Shown here one piece after another: positions 18,911 to 30,795 of a stretch of 51,404 bases of DNA. The notes below the pieces were generated by a model. That model did no database searches and had not been told where the DNA came from. It saw only the letters and a list, made by a program, of their open reading frames with translations. Position numbers and translations under genes: made by a program. The DNA comes from Bacillus sp. (in: firmicutes). Its GTDB lineage: Bacteria; Bacillota; Bacilli; Bacillales; Salisediminibacteriaceae. Position 1 is the first letter of the stretch; the number at the start of each line of letters is the position of its first letter. Location: positions 1 through 51,404 of the forward strand of contig JAJOJL010000034.1 of NCBI GenBank assembly GCA_021208645.1, written 5' to 3'.

Positions 18911-19029
18911 GTATAGTTTAATATAGTTGATGATAGTTAAATTCAGAAAAATCGTATTATTTTTCTCGTGATTATAGTATAATAATTTCGTCAGTCGAAG
19001 TAACTACAAAATTGAAGGAGTTGATACCC

Positions 19030-20835
19030 TTGACAACAGGTTTAACAAAGAGAACAGATGTTTCAACCGAAGAGACATGGAACTTAGAAGACTTAATTTC
19101 CAAATCAGGAAGCATGGAAAAAAGCCCTTGAAACAGCAGAGGCATCTTTAACAGAAGTCACAAAATACAAAGGAACGTTTAATGATTCTGCAAATAACCT
19201 CCTTCAATGCCTTAAGGCACAGGAACAATTAACAGAAAAACTCATTCCTATTGGTACATATGCAAACCTTAAAATGGCCGAAGACGGCACCAATCCAGAG
19301 GCACAAAAAAACTACGCCATCATGAGTGCAGCACTGACAAGAATTAATACAGCCCTATCTTTATTGAATCTGAATTATTATCATTACCTGAAGAACGAGT
19401 GAAACAGTATTCCCAAGAAGAAAGAGAATTAGAATTATATAAAATTCCAATTAAAAATATTTTGGACAAGAAACCATACGCCCTATCTCCAGAGACAGAG
19501 GAAGTTCTTGCCTCATTAGGAGAAGTGACAGAAGCACCATACAGAATTTACTCCACTAGCAAATCTTCTGACATGACCTTTGACTCTTTCGTTGATGGTA
19601 AAGGAGATGAAAAAGCCCTTTCTTTCGCATTATTTGAAGATCAGTACGAGCTCTCACCAAACAAAGAGGAACGTAGAAATGCTTATGACTCTTTTGTCAC
19701 TACCTTAAAGAAATACGAAAATACGTATGCAACTGTGTATGCCACGGAAGTTAAGAAGCAAGTGGCTTTATCGAAAATACGTAATTATCCTTCAGTAACA
19801 GATATGCTTTTACAGCCACAAAAAGTAAGTAAAACACTTTATGAGAATCAATTAAACATTATCTATAATGAGTTGGCTCCTCATATGCAAAGATTTGCGA
19901 AATTAAAAAAGCGGGTTCTTGGCTTAGAAGAGATGAAATTTTGTGACCTTAAAGCGCCATTAGACCCTGACTTCCAGCCAGAAACAACGTACGAGAAAGT
20001 TTCAGAGCTTATCCTTGAATCACTAGAAGTTATGGGACCTGAATACGTAGAAATCATGAGAAAAGGGCTTACAGAACGTTGGATTGACAGGGCAGACAAC
20101 GTGGGCAAAGCAACAGGTGCTTTTTGTGCAAGCCCATATGGATCCCATCCATTTATTCTAATGACATGGAAAGATACGATGAGAGGTGCCTTCATCCTTA
20201 CCCACGAGTTAGGTCACGCGGGACATTTTTATTTAGCCAATAAACATCAACGTGTTGGGGATACTCGCCCATCCATGTACTTTGTTGAAGCTCCTTCCAC
20301 AATGAATGAGCTACTACTAGGTAATCACCTAATTAATAAGACAGATGACCCTCAAATGAAGCGATGGGTAATTCTTCAGTTCTTAGGAACGTACTATCAT
20401 AACTTTGTTACACATCTATTAGAAGGTGAATTTCAGCGTCGGGTATACAAACATGCAGAGGAAGGAAAACCACACACTGCTTCTACATTAACTGGATTAA
20501 AGCATGAAGTCCTTGCTGGCTTCTGGGGCGATACGGTGGAACTGGATGAGCATGCTGGTCTGACTTGGATGCGCCAGCCACACTATTATATGGGACTTTA
20601 CCCATATACTTACTCTGCAGGTTTAACAGCTTCAACTGCTGTGGCTAAAAAAATTCAAGAAGAAGGCCAACCGGTAGTAGATCGCTGGTTAGAAGTATTA
20701 AAAGCTGGTGGGACGATGAGCCCTGAGGAATTAATGCTCCATGCAGGCGTGGACATGTCCAACCCTGACTCTATCCGATTAGCAGTTGAATATGTTGGGT
20801 CACTTGTTGATGAACTAGAGAAGAGTTATCAGTAA
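19030..20835 (+). CDS. pepF: oligoendopeptidase F (M3B family), two frameshifts
   Basis: This cytoplasmic zinc metallopeptidase of about 601 residues cleaves peptides of moderate length. The zinc site HExxH is in LTHELGHAGHF, with a third ligand Glu in the following EAPSTMNE. The start is TTG at 19030, nine bases after AAGGAG. Two breaks are seen in the N-terminal third: near 19102 AAA should be AA (LEDLISNQEAWKKALE), and near 19360 TTT should be TTTT (TALSFIESELLSLPEE). With both corrected the length is normal for the family. Confidence 0.9.
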
Positions 20836-20850
20836 TTTACCCGTCCCTAT

Positions 20851-21005
20851 AAGAGGGTGACACAAAAGGATATTTTTTGCCCTTTTGCGTCAACATCTAA
20901 GCAATGTGCGTAGCCGTCGCAACCTTTAAAAAGCCTTATAGGAGCAGTTTTCTCCTATAAGGCGGGCGACGAGCAAAGCCATTGCGTTGCATTTATGAGG
21001 CAGCC
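20851..21005. repeat. terminator hairpin plus full copy of the dispersed repeat
   Basis: The first part (20851-20893) is a hairpin in which TGACACAAAAGG pairs with CCTTTTGCGTCA. The repeat proper (20899-21005) runs from AAGCAATGTGCG to TTTATGAGGCAGCC and folds around AGCCTTATAGGA/TCCTATAAGGC with outer CGTCG/CGACG. It lies between pepF and the ferritin-like gene. Confidence 0.7.
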
Positions 21006-21061
21006 CTTTTTATTTCATTGTCGATGAACCAAAACTATTTCGACGTTTTAACAATAACAAA

Positions 21062-21531
21062 TTATATATACCACTTATCATTAAACCGAAAATTCTCTTT
21101 CATTTTACGTTCCGTTAGAAATGCTAACACCCATACAGCATGATTTTGTTCGTCTGCCGCAGCTCGCCTGAACACCCTCCTAATATGGGATTGTAATGGT
21201 AAATCAGACAGTTCCAAATATTCATCAACTGCTTCTTGTTCTTTTTCAAAAACAACCTTCAGCATATCCAAATATTCTTCATGACTCTCTTCAACAAACT
21301 TAGGTGCATACTTTCTCCCTGTATAGGTTTCATAAAGATAAGAAAACTGGTCAAAGTGTTTCAATTCATCTTGACGCATCTCAAGTATTCGCTGCTTTTC
21401 ATGTTGGGTCGTGAATTATTTGCGAGCTTTTCATAACAATGAATTGCGTTGTATTTTCTGTTAATAATTTCCCCTAATCTTTCCAAAAACTGAGCAAAAT
21501 CATCTCCTCCACCAGAATTTGAATAATACAT
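21062..21531 (-). CDS. ferritin-like di-iron domain protein, one frameshift
   Basis: The restored protein has about 156 residues and four helices of the ferritin-like fold. Candidate metal ligands lie in EIINRKYNAIHCYEKLA, EMRQDELKHF, EKEQEAVDEYL and AAADEQNHAVW; two E-x-x-H-type pairs are visible. Its N-terminus is short and glycine-rich (YYSNSGGGDDF). AGGAGG precedes the ATG at 21531. Near 21397 a run of four A should be five, joining MKKQRILEMRQDELKHF. Related Bacillus proteins may act in iron handling or as rubrerythrin-like oxidases; no partner gene is adjacent. Confidence 0.7.
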
Positions 21532-21653
21532 CTTCTCCTCCTGAAACTTTATTTCTACTAGTATATGTACAGGAAAATGGGCCTGTGACTCCTCTCTTAC
21601 ACACATGAACTCGTCATCTAAGCTAATCCGTGTTATAATTTTCTAGACTTTAA

Positions 21654-23275
<1,622 letters not shown>

Positions 23276-23280
23276 GAAAA

Positions 23281-23434
23281 GAGGGTGACGAAAAAGGGAT
23301 GTTTTTGCCCTTTTGCGTCACCCTCAAAGCAATGTGCGAAGGCGTCGCAATATTTAAAAAGCCTTATAGGAAAGGGTTTCTCCTATAAGGCGCACGACGA
23401 GCTAAGCCATTGAGTTGCAATTCTGACTCAGCCG
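23281..23434. repeat. terminator hairpin plus full copy of the dispersed repeat
   Basis: GAGGGTGACG pairs with CGTCACCCTC (23281-23325), a terminator-like hairpin for the convergent genes. The repeat (23327-23434) follows and matches the copy at 20899: AAGCAATGTGCG, GGCGTCGCAA, AGCCTTATAGGA/TCCTATAAGGC, CGACGAGC and TTGAGTTGCA. Confidence 0.7.
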
Positions 23435-23459
23435 TTTATTTTGTTGTAACTATCAACTT

Positions 23460-24041
23460 TTATGAAACTGCTTCATCGCGGTCTTCAAAAAAAACAAATT
23501 CCCCTTGTTCATTTTTTTTCAAAACCCTAACAGCCTTTACCGCATCAATATTTAAATGACCATATATATGCGGAAACATTTGGCCTGCTTCATCTAAGTC
23601 TTCGTTTACGACTAAACTTTCTAAATCATTAGAGTAAATTTCCAGTAGCAAAATTTCTGACTCATCCTTAAACCAGTCGTTTCCATTTTTAATAATTTGC
23701 TCTTTCGTAGAACAATGGATAAAGCCGTCTGTATCTAAGGAATCTGGCCAATACATATCTTCCTTTAAGGCTTTTTCCCAATCTTCCTTACGTAATAATG
23801 GTAAATCATTTGAAAGCTCCCCCTCCAAAACATCATTTCCAACTTGATTATAAGGGTTTTCCTTATAAATGTGTATTCCTAAACAACAGATTTCACAAAT
23901 TAGTTGTTTAAATGTTACAACTTTATGAACATTTTTGATGTTGGAGTTAAGGTATAATTTTATATGTTCGTCCCTAATCATAAGGAATACATCTATAGAG
24001 CTTTCTACATTCTTACTAGAGATAGAAAACAATAATTTCAT
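23460..24041 (-). CDS. DUF952 domain protein with an unusual N-terminal extension
   Basis: Residues from about 82 on form a DUF952 (PF06108) domain: LLRKEDWEKALKEDMYW, DTDGFIHCSTKEQI, LLLEIYSNDLESLVVNED, FPHIYGHLNIDAV. DUF952 proteins are usually about 110 residues; here about 80 residues precede the domain and match nothing I know. The domain start LRKEDW lacks the usual I-Y-H-I-T lead. The long N-terminus may be a fusion or come from an upstream base-call error. The function of the family is unknown. Confidence 0.6.
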   Translation of the reverse strand: MKLLFSISSKNVESSIDVFLMIRDEHIKLYLNSNIKNVHKVVTFKQLICEICCLGIHIYKENPYNQVGNDVLEGELSNDLPLLRKEDWEKALKEDMYWPDSLDTDGFIHCSTKEQIIKNGNDWFKDESEILLLEIYSNDLESLVVNEDLDEAGQMFPHIYGHLNIDAVKAVRVLKKNEQGEFVFFEDRDEAVS

Positions 24042-24074
24042 ACTCCTCGAAAATAATATCCCTTCCGCTGAAAA

Positions 24075-25364
24075 CTAACTTGTAAATTGCTCTTCCTCTG
24101 TCGATCCTGTTAAGGCAGTTGTTGACGATTTACCACCAGAAACGATGGAAGAAACTAAATCGAAGTATCCAGTTCCTACTTCTCGTTGATGTTTTGTAGC
24201 TGTATACCCATCTTTTTCATTAATAAATTCTGCTTCTTGCAATCGGGAATAAGCAGTCATCCCACTTTCTTTATATCCTTTTGCCAATTGGAACATACTA
24301 TGGTTTAGGGCATGGAATCCAGCTAATGTAACAAATTGGAACTTGTATCCCATCTTCCCTAACTCCTTTTGAAACTTCGCAATCGTTACATCATCTAACT
24401 TCTTTTTCCAATTAAAGGATGGAGAGCAATTATACGCAAGCATTTTCCAAGGATACTTCGCATGTATTGCCTCTGCAAAGGCCTTTGCTTCTTCTAAATT
24501 CGGTTCAGATGTTTCACACCATATTAAATCAGCATATGGTGCATACGCCAACCCTCGATGAATTGCTTGATCCAACCCTGCTTTCGTACGGTAAAACCCT
24601 TCAGTAGTTCGTTCTCCCGTTATAAATGGATGATCGTACTCATCAATATCACTTGTAATTAAGTTGGCAGCATTGGCATCTGTTCTTGCAATAATTACAG
24701 TTGGAACGCCCATTACATCCGCTGCTAGCCTGGCAGATACAAGATTATTTACTGCCTGCTGGGTAGGAAGGAGTACTTTCCCTCCTAAGTGACCACATTT
24801 TTTCTCTGAAGATAATTGATCTTCAAAGTGAACAGCTGCTGCCCCCGCTTCAATCATCCCTTTCATCAACTCAAAAACATTGAGGGTGCCACCAAAACCT
24901 GCTTCTGCATCGGCCACAATTGGTACAAACCAATCTCGTTTTGCTCCACCTTCACTATGCTCCACTTGATCTGCACGCTGTAACGCTTGGTTAATACGTT
25001 TGACCACATGAGGTACGCTGTTTGCCGGATATAAGCTTTGATCAGGATACATATGTCCAGAAAGATTTGCGTCAGCTGCCACTTGCCAACCACTTAAATA
25101 AATCGCACGAAGACCAGCTTTCACTTGTTGAACTGCTTGATTTCCCGTAAGAGCACCTAACGCATTAATATAGTGTCCTTCATCCCCTTCTTTCAACATG
25201 TTCCAAAATTTTTCTGCACCTTGCTTAGCGAGAGTGTGTTCAATAGTAATAGATCCCCTAAGCTTTAATACATCCTCCATCGTGTATGGACGCTCTACTC
25301 CATGCCATCGTACTGATTCCCACTCTTGTGCCAATTCTTTTCCATTTTCCTTAAATGTAGTCAC
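24075..25364 (-). CDS. aceA: isocitrate lyase
   Basis: This 429-residue enzyme splits isocitrate into glyoxylate and succinate, the first step of the glyoxylate shunt used for growth on acetate or fatty acids. The active-site motif KKCGHLGGK (about residues 190-198) carries the catalytic Cys; [28 protein letters not shown]-like and [11 protein letters not shown] segments are conserved. The start is GTG at 25364 after AAAGGATG. No malate synthase gene lies beside it in this window. Confidence 0.93.
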   Translation of the reverse strand: MTTFKENGKELAQEWESVRWHGVERPYTMEDVLKLRGSITIEHTLAKQGAEKFWNMLKEGDEGHYINALGALTGNQAVQQVKAGLRAIYLSGWQVAADANLSGHMYPDQSLYPANSVPHVVKRINQALQRADQVEHSEGGAKRDWFVPIVADAEAGFGGTLNVFELMKGMIEAGAAAVHFEDQLSSEKKCGHLGGKVLLPTQQAVNNLVSARLAADVMGVPTVIIARTDANAANLITSDIDEYDHPFITGERTTEGFYRTKAGLDQAIHRGLAYAPYADLIWCETSEPNLEEAKAFAEAIHAKYPWKMLAYNCSPSFNWKKKLDDVTIAKFQKELGKMGYKFQFVTLAGFHALNHSMFQLAKGYKESGMTAYSRLQEAEFINEKDGYTATKHQREVGTGYFDLVSSIVSGGKSSTTALTGSTEEEQFTS

Positions 25365-25585
25365 TTCATTTCATCCTTTCATTTTAAATAAATTTAGCTA
25401 ATATGCTAATTAATTCTCCTTATCCCTTTCATTGAAGCTTCTTAACTCCAATCTGTTAAGCCCCTCCATGGAAAAAAGTGTTAAGCAACTATGAAAATAT
25501 CAATCCCTATACTCAATAATATTTCGTTTTTTGAGTTTCCCTATAGCTCAGAATCATAATAAGTTCATTAAATTGGTGACGTGTT

Positions 25586-25821
25586 GATGAGATCTTCTCG
25601 AACTCGCTTTCCGCGGGCAACGCCTCAGCCTCCTCGGGAAAACCCACCCTGCGGGGTCTTCTGTCTCTGCCTTCGTCGAGACAAATCGAAGCTTATTCAT
25701 GAAGCATGCGCTCTTGGCTGTTGCTTTTCCCGCAGGACTTTGAGATGCTTCCTCGAAATAGCCCACGCACGAAGAAAATGTGTAAGCATTTTCGAGGAGT
25801 CTCGTTCGCTCCGATCTCATC
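25586..25821. repeat. GC-rich palindromic intergenic repeat of Bacillaceae type
   Basis: This 236-bp element is far richer in G and C than its surroundings and is palindromic overall: GATGAGATC pairs with GATCTCATC at the ends. Typical blocks are CGCTTTCCGCGGGC, CAGCCTCCTCGG, CCCTGCGGGGTCTTC and TTTTCCCGCAGGACTT. I know similar blocks from intergenic regions of many Bacillaceae. ORFs that can be drawn across it are not genes. The rest of the gap between aceA and the next gene shows nothing clear. Confidence 0.7.
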
Positions 25822-25880
25822 TACACTTCAATTCAAAAATATGAATCTCATTCTGAGCAAAAGGGATACCCATATTTCGT

Positions 25881-26060
25881 TTAATCAATTCGCCCATTTC
25901 CAAAACAGTAATGACAATATACATGACCTGTATCATAACAACTCTCACAAACAACTAAATCACTTGAACTACTTTCCGCCATAAAATACCCCTTCCGTTG
26001 ACACTTGTAACATGTTACCTCACCATTCCCACTACACTTTTCACAATCCAATGAAAACAT
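25881..26060 (-). CDS. small DnaJ-type zinc-finger protein
   Basis: This 59-residue protein has four CxxC pairs: CEKCSGNG, CYKCQRKG, CESCYDTG and CHYCFGNG, in the spacing of the DnaJ central zinc-finger domain (C-x-x-C-x-G-x-G repeats). Two zinc ions are expected. It has no J domain. AAAGGTGG lies directly before the ATG at 26060; TTG at 26051 has better spacing (9 bases). It may be a tiny zinc chaperone or regulator; the function is unknown. Confidence 0.65.
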   Translation of the reverse strand: MFSLDCEKCSGNGEVTCYKCQRKGYFMAESSSSDLVVCESCYDTGHVYCHYCFGNGRID

Positions 26061-26199
26061 CCACCTTTCACATTTTGTATTATAACAGAATTTAATTATG
26101 TAATGTAATATATAACAGAAACTTGAATTTTGCAACCACTTTTTATAATTTTTTTAAAAAAACTAAAAAATTAAACAGCTACCTAGTTTAATCCAAAGA

Positions 26200-26232
26200 A
26201 AAAGCCACCCACTATGGGGTGACTTTTTTAAA
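26200..26232. terminator. bidirectional terminator after sbcC
   Basis: AAGCCACCC pairs with GGGGTGACTT around ACTAT, with T runs on both strands. It ends the addB-addA-sbcD-sbcC operon. Confidence 0.8.
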
Positions 26233-26239
26233 ACATGGT

Positions 26240-29200
26240 TTACATACTCTCTAATCCTACTAAGCTACCTTTTCCTCCTGCCTCTGCACGAGTAACAATC
26301 AATTTTCTAGGAAGTCGGTCTCTTAACTCTGGAACATGACTAATTACACCAACTGATAAATTATCCGTATGCAATTTTTCCAAAGCACTGATGACGATTT
26401 CCAATAATTCTTGATCTAATGTTCCAAAACCTTCGTCTAAGAAGAAAAATTCCAGTGGATGTTCCCCTTTTAATTGAATGGATGCCGATAAAGATAATGC
26501 CAAAGCTAAAGACGTTAGGAAGGTTTCTCCACCTGATAAGGTTGAAACAGGTCGACGCACACCACCATTGGCATCGTCACGAATAATAAATCCTCCTGAA
26601 GAATCCACTTCAATTGCATAACGTCCCCTTGTCAGGTGATGAAGCCGTTCCGAGGCAAGTCTACTCACTTGAACAAGTTGTTCCTCTGCAATATATTCTA
26701 CAAAGGCTTTGCCACGGAAAACATGATCTAGCTTAGCAAGCCTATCCAAGGCAACTTTCAACTGTTTTTTGGCAGCTTCTAATTCTTCACAACGCTTTAC
26801 CCGGTGTTCCAATTCCCCTAACCTCGCTAGGGCTCCACCACGTTCTGTGCCCAATTCCTCTAGCTTTTTCTTCGACTCATCAAAGTTGGTAACCGTCTGT
26901 TGGAATTGTTCAGAAGTAACATTTCTATCTCCTAACTCCTTTAGGCAATTTTCCCGTGCCACTTCGAGCTGTTGCTTTTTTCTCTTGAACTTGTCCACTT
27001 CCGATTCCAGTTCTTTCATTTCCGGTTCAGTGAGGCTTGCATTTAAAACTTCCTCCTCTGTTTGAAAGGAAGTTCGTGCTACTTGCTCTGACCAATTTAA
27101 TTCGGCTCTCGTGAATCTCTCTTTAGCATGTCGTAACGATTCTTGAGCAACAGAATAATGTTGCTCCAATTTCTTGAAGACATTACTGGCCTGATTCCAT
27201 TTTAACTCCCCTTGATTATAGCGGTTCAGGAGCTCGTCTAAATCTTTCTTCATTGCCTTAATTAAAGACGCCACATCCGTATCTCCCACAATTCCATAAA
27301 TACGATCTTTTTTCTCTGCACAACTCTTTTGCCGCTGTGTGAGCTCTGAACTAATTGATGTTTGTTCCACAAGGGATTGTTGGAGTCTTTCTCGTAGGTT
27401 GGTAATCTCCTTTTCCTTCTCTTCAATAAATGGAACACTCTTTTCTATTCTTTCCCGACAACCATCAGCTTGTTCTTCTTTTTTTCTGGAGAGTTACAAG
27501 GATAGCTTCCATCGTATCATAGGAAAACGAAGGATAAGAATCCTTCCATTTTTCCTGCAAACGCTCCAACACACCCTTCTCACCTATCAATTTTTTGTCT
27601 AATTCTGCTAATCTATCAATGTATCCCTTTTGGTTCGTCCGTTTCTCTTTTACAGAATCTTGTACAACTTGATAGTTTTTATAATAGTTGCCAACTGTAC
27701 TTAACAATGATTCTACCGTATCTTGTTCTTTCAACATTTTATTTTGGTAGTTATTCCAAGACACAGGGGATTCTATAGCAGACTCATCTAGTAATGTAGC
27801 AGAATGAACTTCCCCTGCAGCAAGGGGCCCAATATCGTCATTGGTAACTACGTCATTCAGCTTCCGTGTCCCTTCATCCAGCTTCCATTTAAGCCGCTCC
27901 AGATTCCTCTCTCCAACGAGTACTTCGTCCATGGTTGACTCAATCCATTGATAGGCATGGTCATCATGGGATGTGACTTTTGCATCTGTCTCTGTTAATG
28001 GATGATGCAACGATCCACAGACTGGACAAGGTTCGTCCTTTTGTAAATCCTCACGTAGCTGATTTGCTAAAAAGATGTCGTTTTTTCCTTTTCTAGCTCT
28101 TCCTTTCGTTCCTTAAGACGTTTGAAATAACGAGTTAACTCCCGTTCTTCATCTGAGATCCGTTCGTACCATTGGTAAAGCTGTTTGAAAACATGGATTA
28201 CTTCCCCTTTAAGCTCCTTTACGACTTTTTCTCTTTCTGTTACTTCCTGATCTACCATTCTCTTATTGTCCAGTAAGGTGGATTTCTCTTCCTCTAGTTC
28301 CTTCATTTTCTCAGCAGTTTGTAAGATAGTACGCTTCTCTTCCATGGCAGAGTAGGTTTGTCTTTTCACTTCTAAAGGAACCTCTAACTCCTTTAACTGA
28401 ACTTTCAAATCCTTTTGGGCGTTTTCAAACCGACGAAGGTCGTCTTCTCCTTTCGCCTTCTCTTGTTTCATCACTTCTATTTCTTTGTGAAGTTTTTCTA
28501 AACTAACCTGTAAAGCTTCCATTTCTTTTTCTTCCACATTGATGGTTTTTAATTCTTCGAGAATCCGAGAATACTCGTCTAGCTTCAGGCGTAAAGGAGT
28601 CTCCTGCTGTTCCTTAGCCACTTTTGCCTCTTTCCATTCCTTTTCCGCTGTTTCCAATGTTTCTTTTGCAGCAGTAAGTTTCCCTAACGTATCTGTAGCT
28701 TCCTTCTCTAAAGCAATCACAATGGATTTACTTTCTTTCAACTCATTTACATATGGAAGTAACACGGAAGCCTCGGCTGCTTTATTCAGCTTTGCCTGTA
28801 AGGTGTTTACTCGTTCCTCTTCCTGGAGTAATTTCGCGAGGGCATTTTCAACCCCTTCCATTTCCTCCATCCATTTTCGAACGACCTTTTCCTCTTCTAG
28901 TTGTTTCCCTAAGGCTTCATGTGACTTCCGCCAATCCTCCAGGTCTTTAGTAAGCTGAGCAACTTTTCCCTTTGCTTCCTCTAGCGCTTCTTGAGAAGCA
29001 TTTCCTAACCCCGATTGTTCTTTTTCTATCAATTCGATTTCATGTCTCGTGTTCATTAATCGGGTCCGAAGTTTTCCAATAAGTTCATCCCCGTATTGTT
29101 CTAGATGAAATAAACGCTGAAGCATTTGCCGGCGATCGCTTCCCTTTAGGGAAAGAAATTCGGAGAACTTCCCTTGAGGCAATACAACGGCACGGGTAAA

Positions 29201-29629
29201 GTCATCGATAGAAAGTCCTAATAAATCCTCTACAGCTTTCGTCACATCCCCGGCTTTGTCTGCAATGACTTCTGGTACCCCTGTTACATCAATAAATCGG
29301 CAAGTGGCTGACCGGATATTTGCTTCTCCAGATCGTTTAAAGGTCCGTTCCACCTCGTAACGCTTTGCTCTACCCCCATGTCCTAATTGAAAAGTGAAGG
29401 AAACAGCCAATGTATCTTCCCCATGGTTTAATATCCCTTGTGTATTGTTAGGTGCCCGCTCCACTTTTCCGTAGAGGGCCAGTGTCATGGCATCTAATAA
29501 CGATGACTTTCCACTACCTGTCGGACCAAAGATCCCAAACACGCCACCTTCACAGAGGGCTTCAAAATCAACCGTTTGTTTTTCCCTGAAGCTATGCAAG
29601 CCTTTAACAGTCAATTTAATCGGTTTCAT
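26240..29629 (-). CDS. sbcC: exonuclease subunit SbcC (Rad50 type), two frameshifts
   Basis: This SMC-like ATPase of about 1129 residues works with SbcD as a nuclease on hairpins and blocked DNA ends. The N-terminal half has Walker A FGPTGSGKSSLLDA. Long coiled coils follow, separated by a zinc hook with CPVCGSLHHP (about residue 540), and the C-terminal half holds the signature VSTLSGGETFLTSLALALSL and Walker B FFLDEGFGTLD. Breaks are seen near 28083 (a run of five A should be six: KEKNDIFLANQLRED) and 27482 (seven A should be six: LQKKEEQADGCRE). The start overlaps the sbcD stop by four bases. Confidence 0.93.
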
Positions 29630-30795
29630 TGGTCAGCCTCCTCTTCGTTAATCAATTCCAAAAATAACGATACTAACTCCGCCTCTGCTGCCGCTCCCCC
29701 AGTTTGTCTGGAGTAAAAACGTTTAAATAGTTCATCAATGGGAACCTGCCTCGAAGATTCTGTTGTGGCTGCAATTTGCTCTTCAGGAAAAACAGGACGG
29801 ATTGTTAATAAACCAGGGTACGCTTTTTTCATTTGATGAATCTCCTCGATGGAAGGTGTCTCCTCCATGTGTATTTCCAACTCAATCCAAGCATTTATAT
29901 CCCGTTTTTCGTCCATCCATTGGAAAACTTGAGGAATTCCATTCGTAGCTTTCCAACGAACTAGAGGTTTTCCAGCCCGTAACGGAAGCTCTTCCGCCAC
30001 TGCTTGTCCTCCTGGGGACACATCTACAATCGTCACAGACTTGGCATAGCCTGATTCAGAAAAACTAAAAGCCAATGGGGATCCAGAATAACGAGCTAAT
30101 TTCGGTGCCCGCTTCACCTCTTGTGGCCGATGCAGGTGGCCTAACGCCGTATACTGTACATTGTCAGGTAAATTTACGGCACGAATCGTATAAGCACCAC
30201 CTACTTCTATTGGTCGTTCTGACTCCGTACTGCTTCCCCCAGCCACAAATAAATGACTCATGGCCACATTAATGTCCTTCGGAGTAAATTCCTTCGTTAA
30301 TTGTTGAAAGATCCACTGGACCTTCTCATCATAAGCTTCCCGGAGAGCAAGCTCGTCCCCTTCTGCCACAAAACTCTCCCGCAGTCTTGATTCAGAAGGA
30401 TAAGGAAGAGCTGCTACATTTAAAAACAGATCCTGCTTTGGAACATGAACCCTCACTTTTTCCACCGTTGGATAACCTAATATCGTAATCCCTTGTTTTT
30501 TTATCAACGTCCTTGCAGCCGCCAACCGATCTGGATGGTCATGATTACCAGCTATCACTAAAATGGGGATGTTGCCACTATTGCTCAACCGTGCCATGGA
30601 CTCGTAAAACAATTCTTCTGCCTTCGCAGGTGGGTTCACAGAATCAAACACATCCCCTGCCATTAAAATGGCATCCACCTTTTGATCTATAATAATTTCC
30701 TGTAACTCATCAAAAAATTGCTCATGCTCCGAGAGGCGGTCCCTCCCCTCAAGGGTCCGCCCTAAATGCCAGTCTGCCGTATGGAGTAATCTCAT
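29626..30795 (-). CDS. sbcD: exonuclease subunit SbcD (Mre11 type)
   Basis: This 389-residue metallophosphoesterase is the nuclease subunit of SbcCD. Metal-binding motifs are in order: TADWHLG, MAGDVFD, IAGNHDHPDR, AMSHLF and LGHLHRPQ. The reading frame is intact. It overlaps addA and sbcC by four bases on each side, so all three are translated as a coupled operon. Confidence 0.95.
   Translation of the reverse strand: MRLLHTADWHLGRTLEGRDRLSEHEQFFDELQEIIIDQKVDAILMAGDVFDSVNPPAKAEELFYESMARLSNSGNIPILVIAGNHDHPDRLAAARTLIKKQGITILGYPTVEKVRVHVPKQDLFLNVAALPYPSESRLRESFVAEGDELALREAYDEKVQWIFQQLTKEFTPKDINVAMSHLFVAGGSSTESERPIEVGGAYTIRAVNLPDNVQYTALGHLHRPQEVKRAPKLARYSGSPLAFSFSESGYAKSVTIVDVSPGGQAVAEELPLRAGKPLVRWKATNGIPQVFQWMDEKRDINAWIELEIHMEETPSIEEIHQMKKAYPGLLTIRPVFPEEQIAATTESSRQVPIDELFKRFYSRQTGGAAAEAELVSLFLELINEEEADQ

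Noticed and set aside
25554-25844. ORFs on both strands of the GC-rich stretch
   Set aside because: They arise from the palindromic repeat, which lacks stop codons because of its composition.
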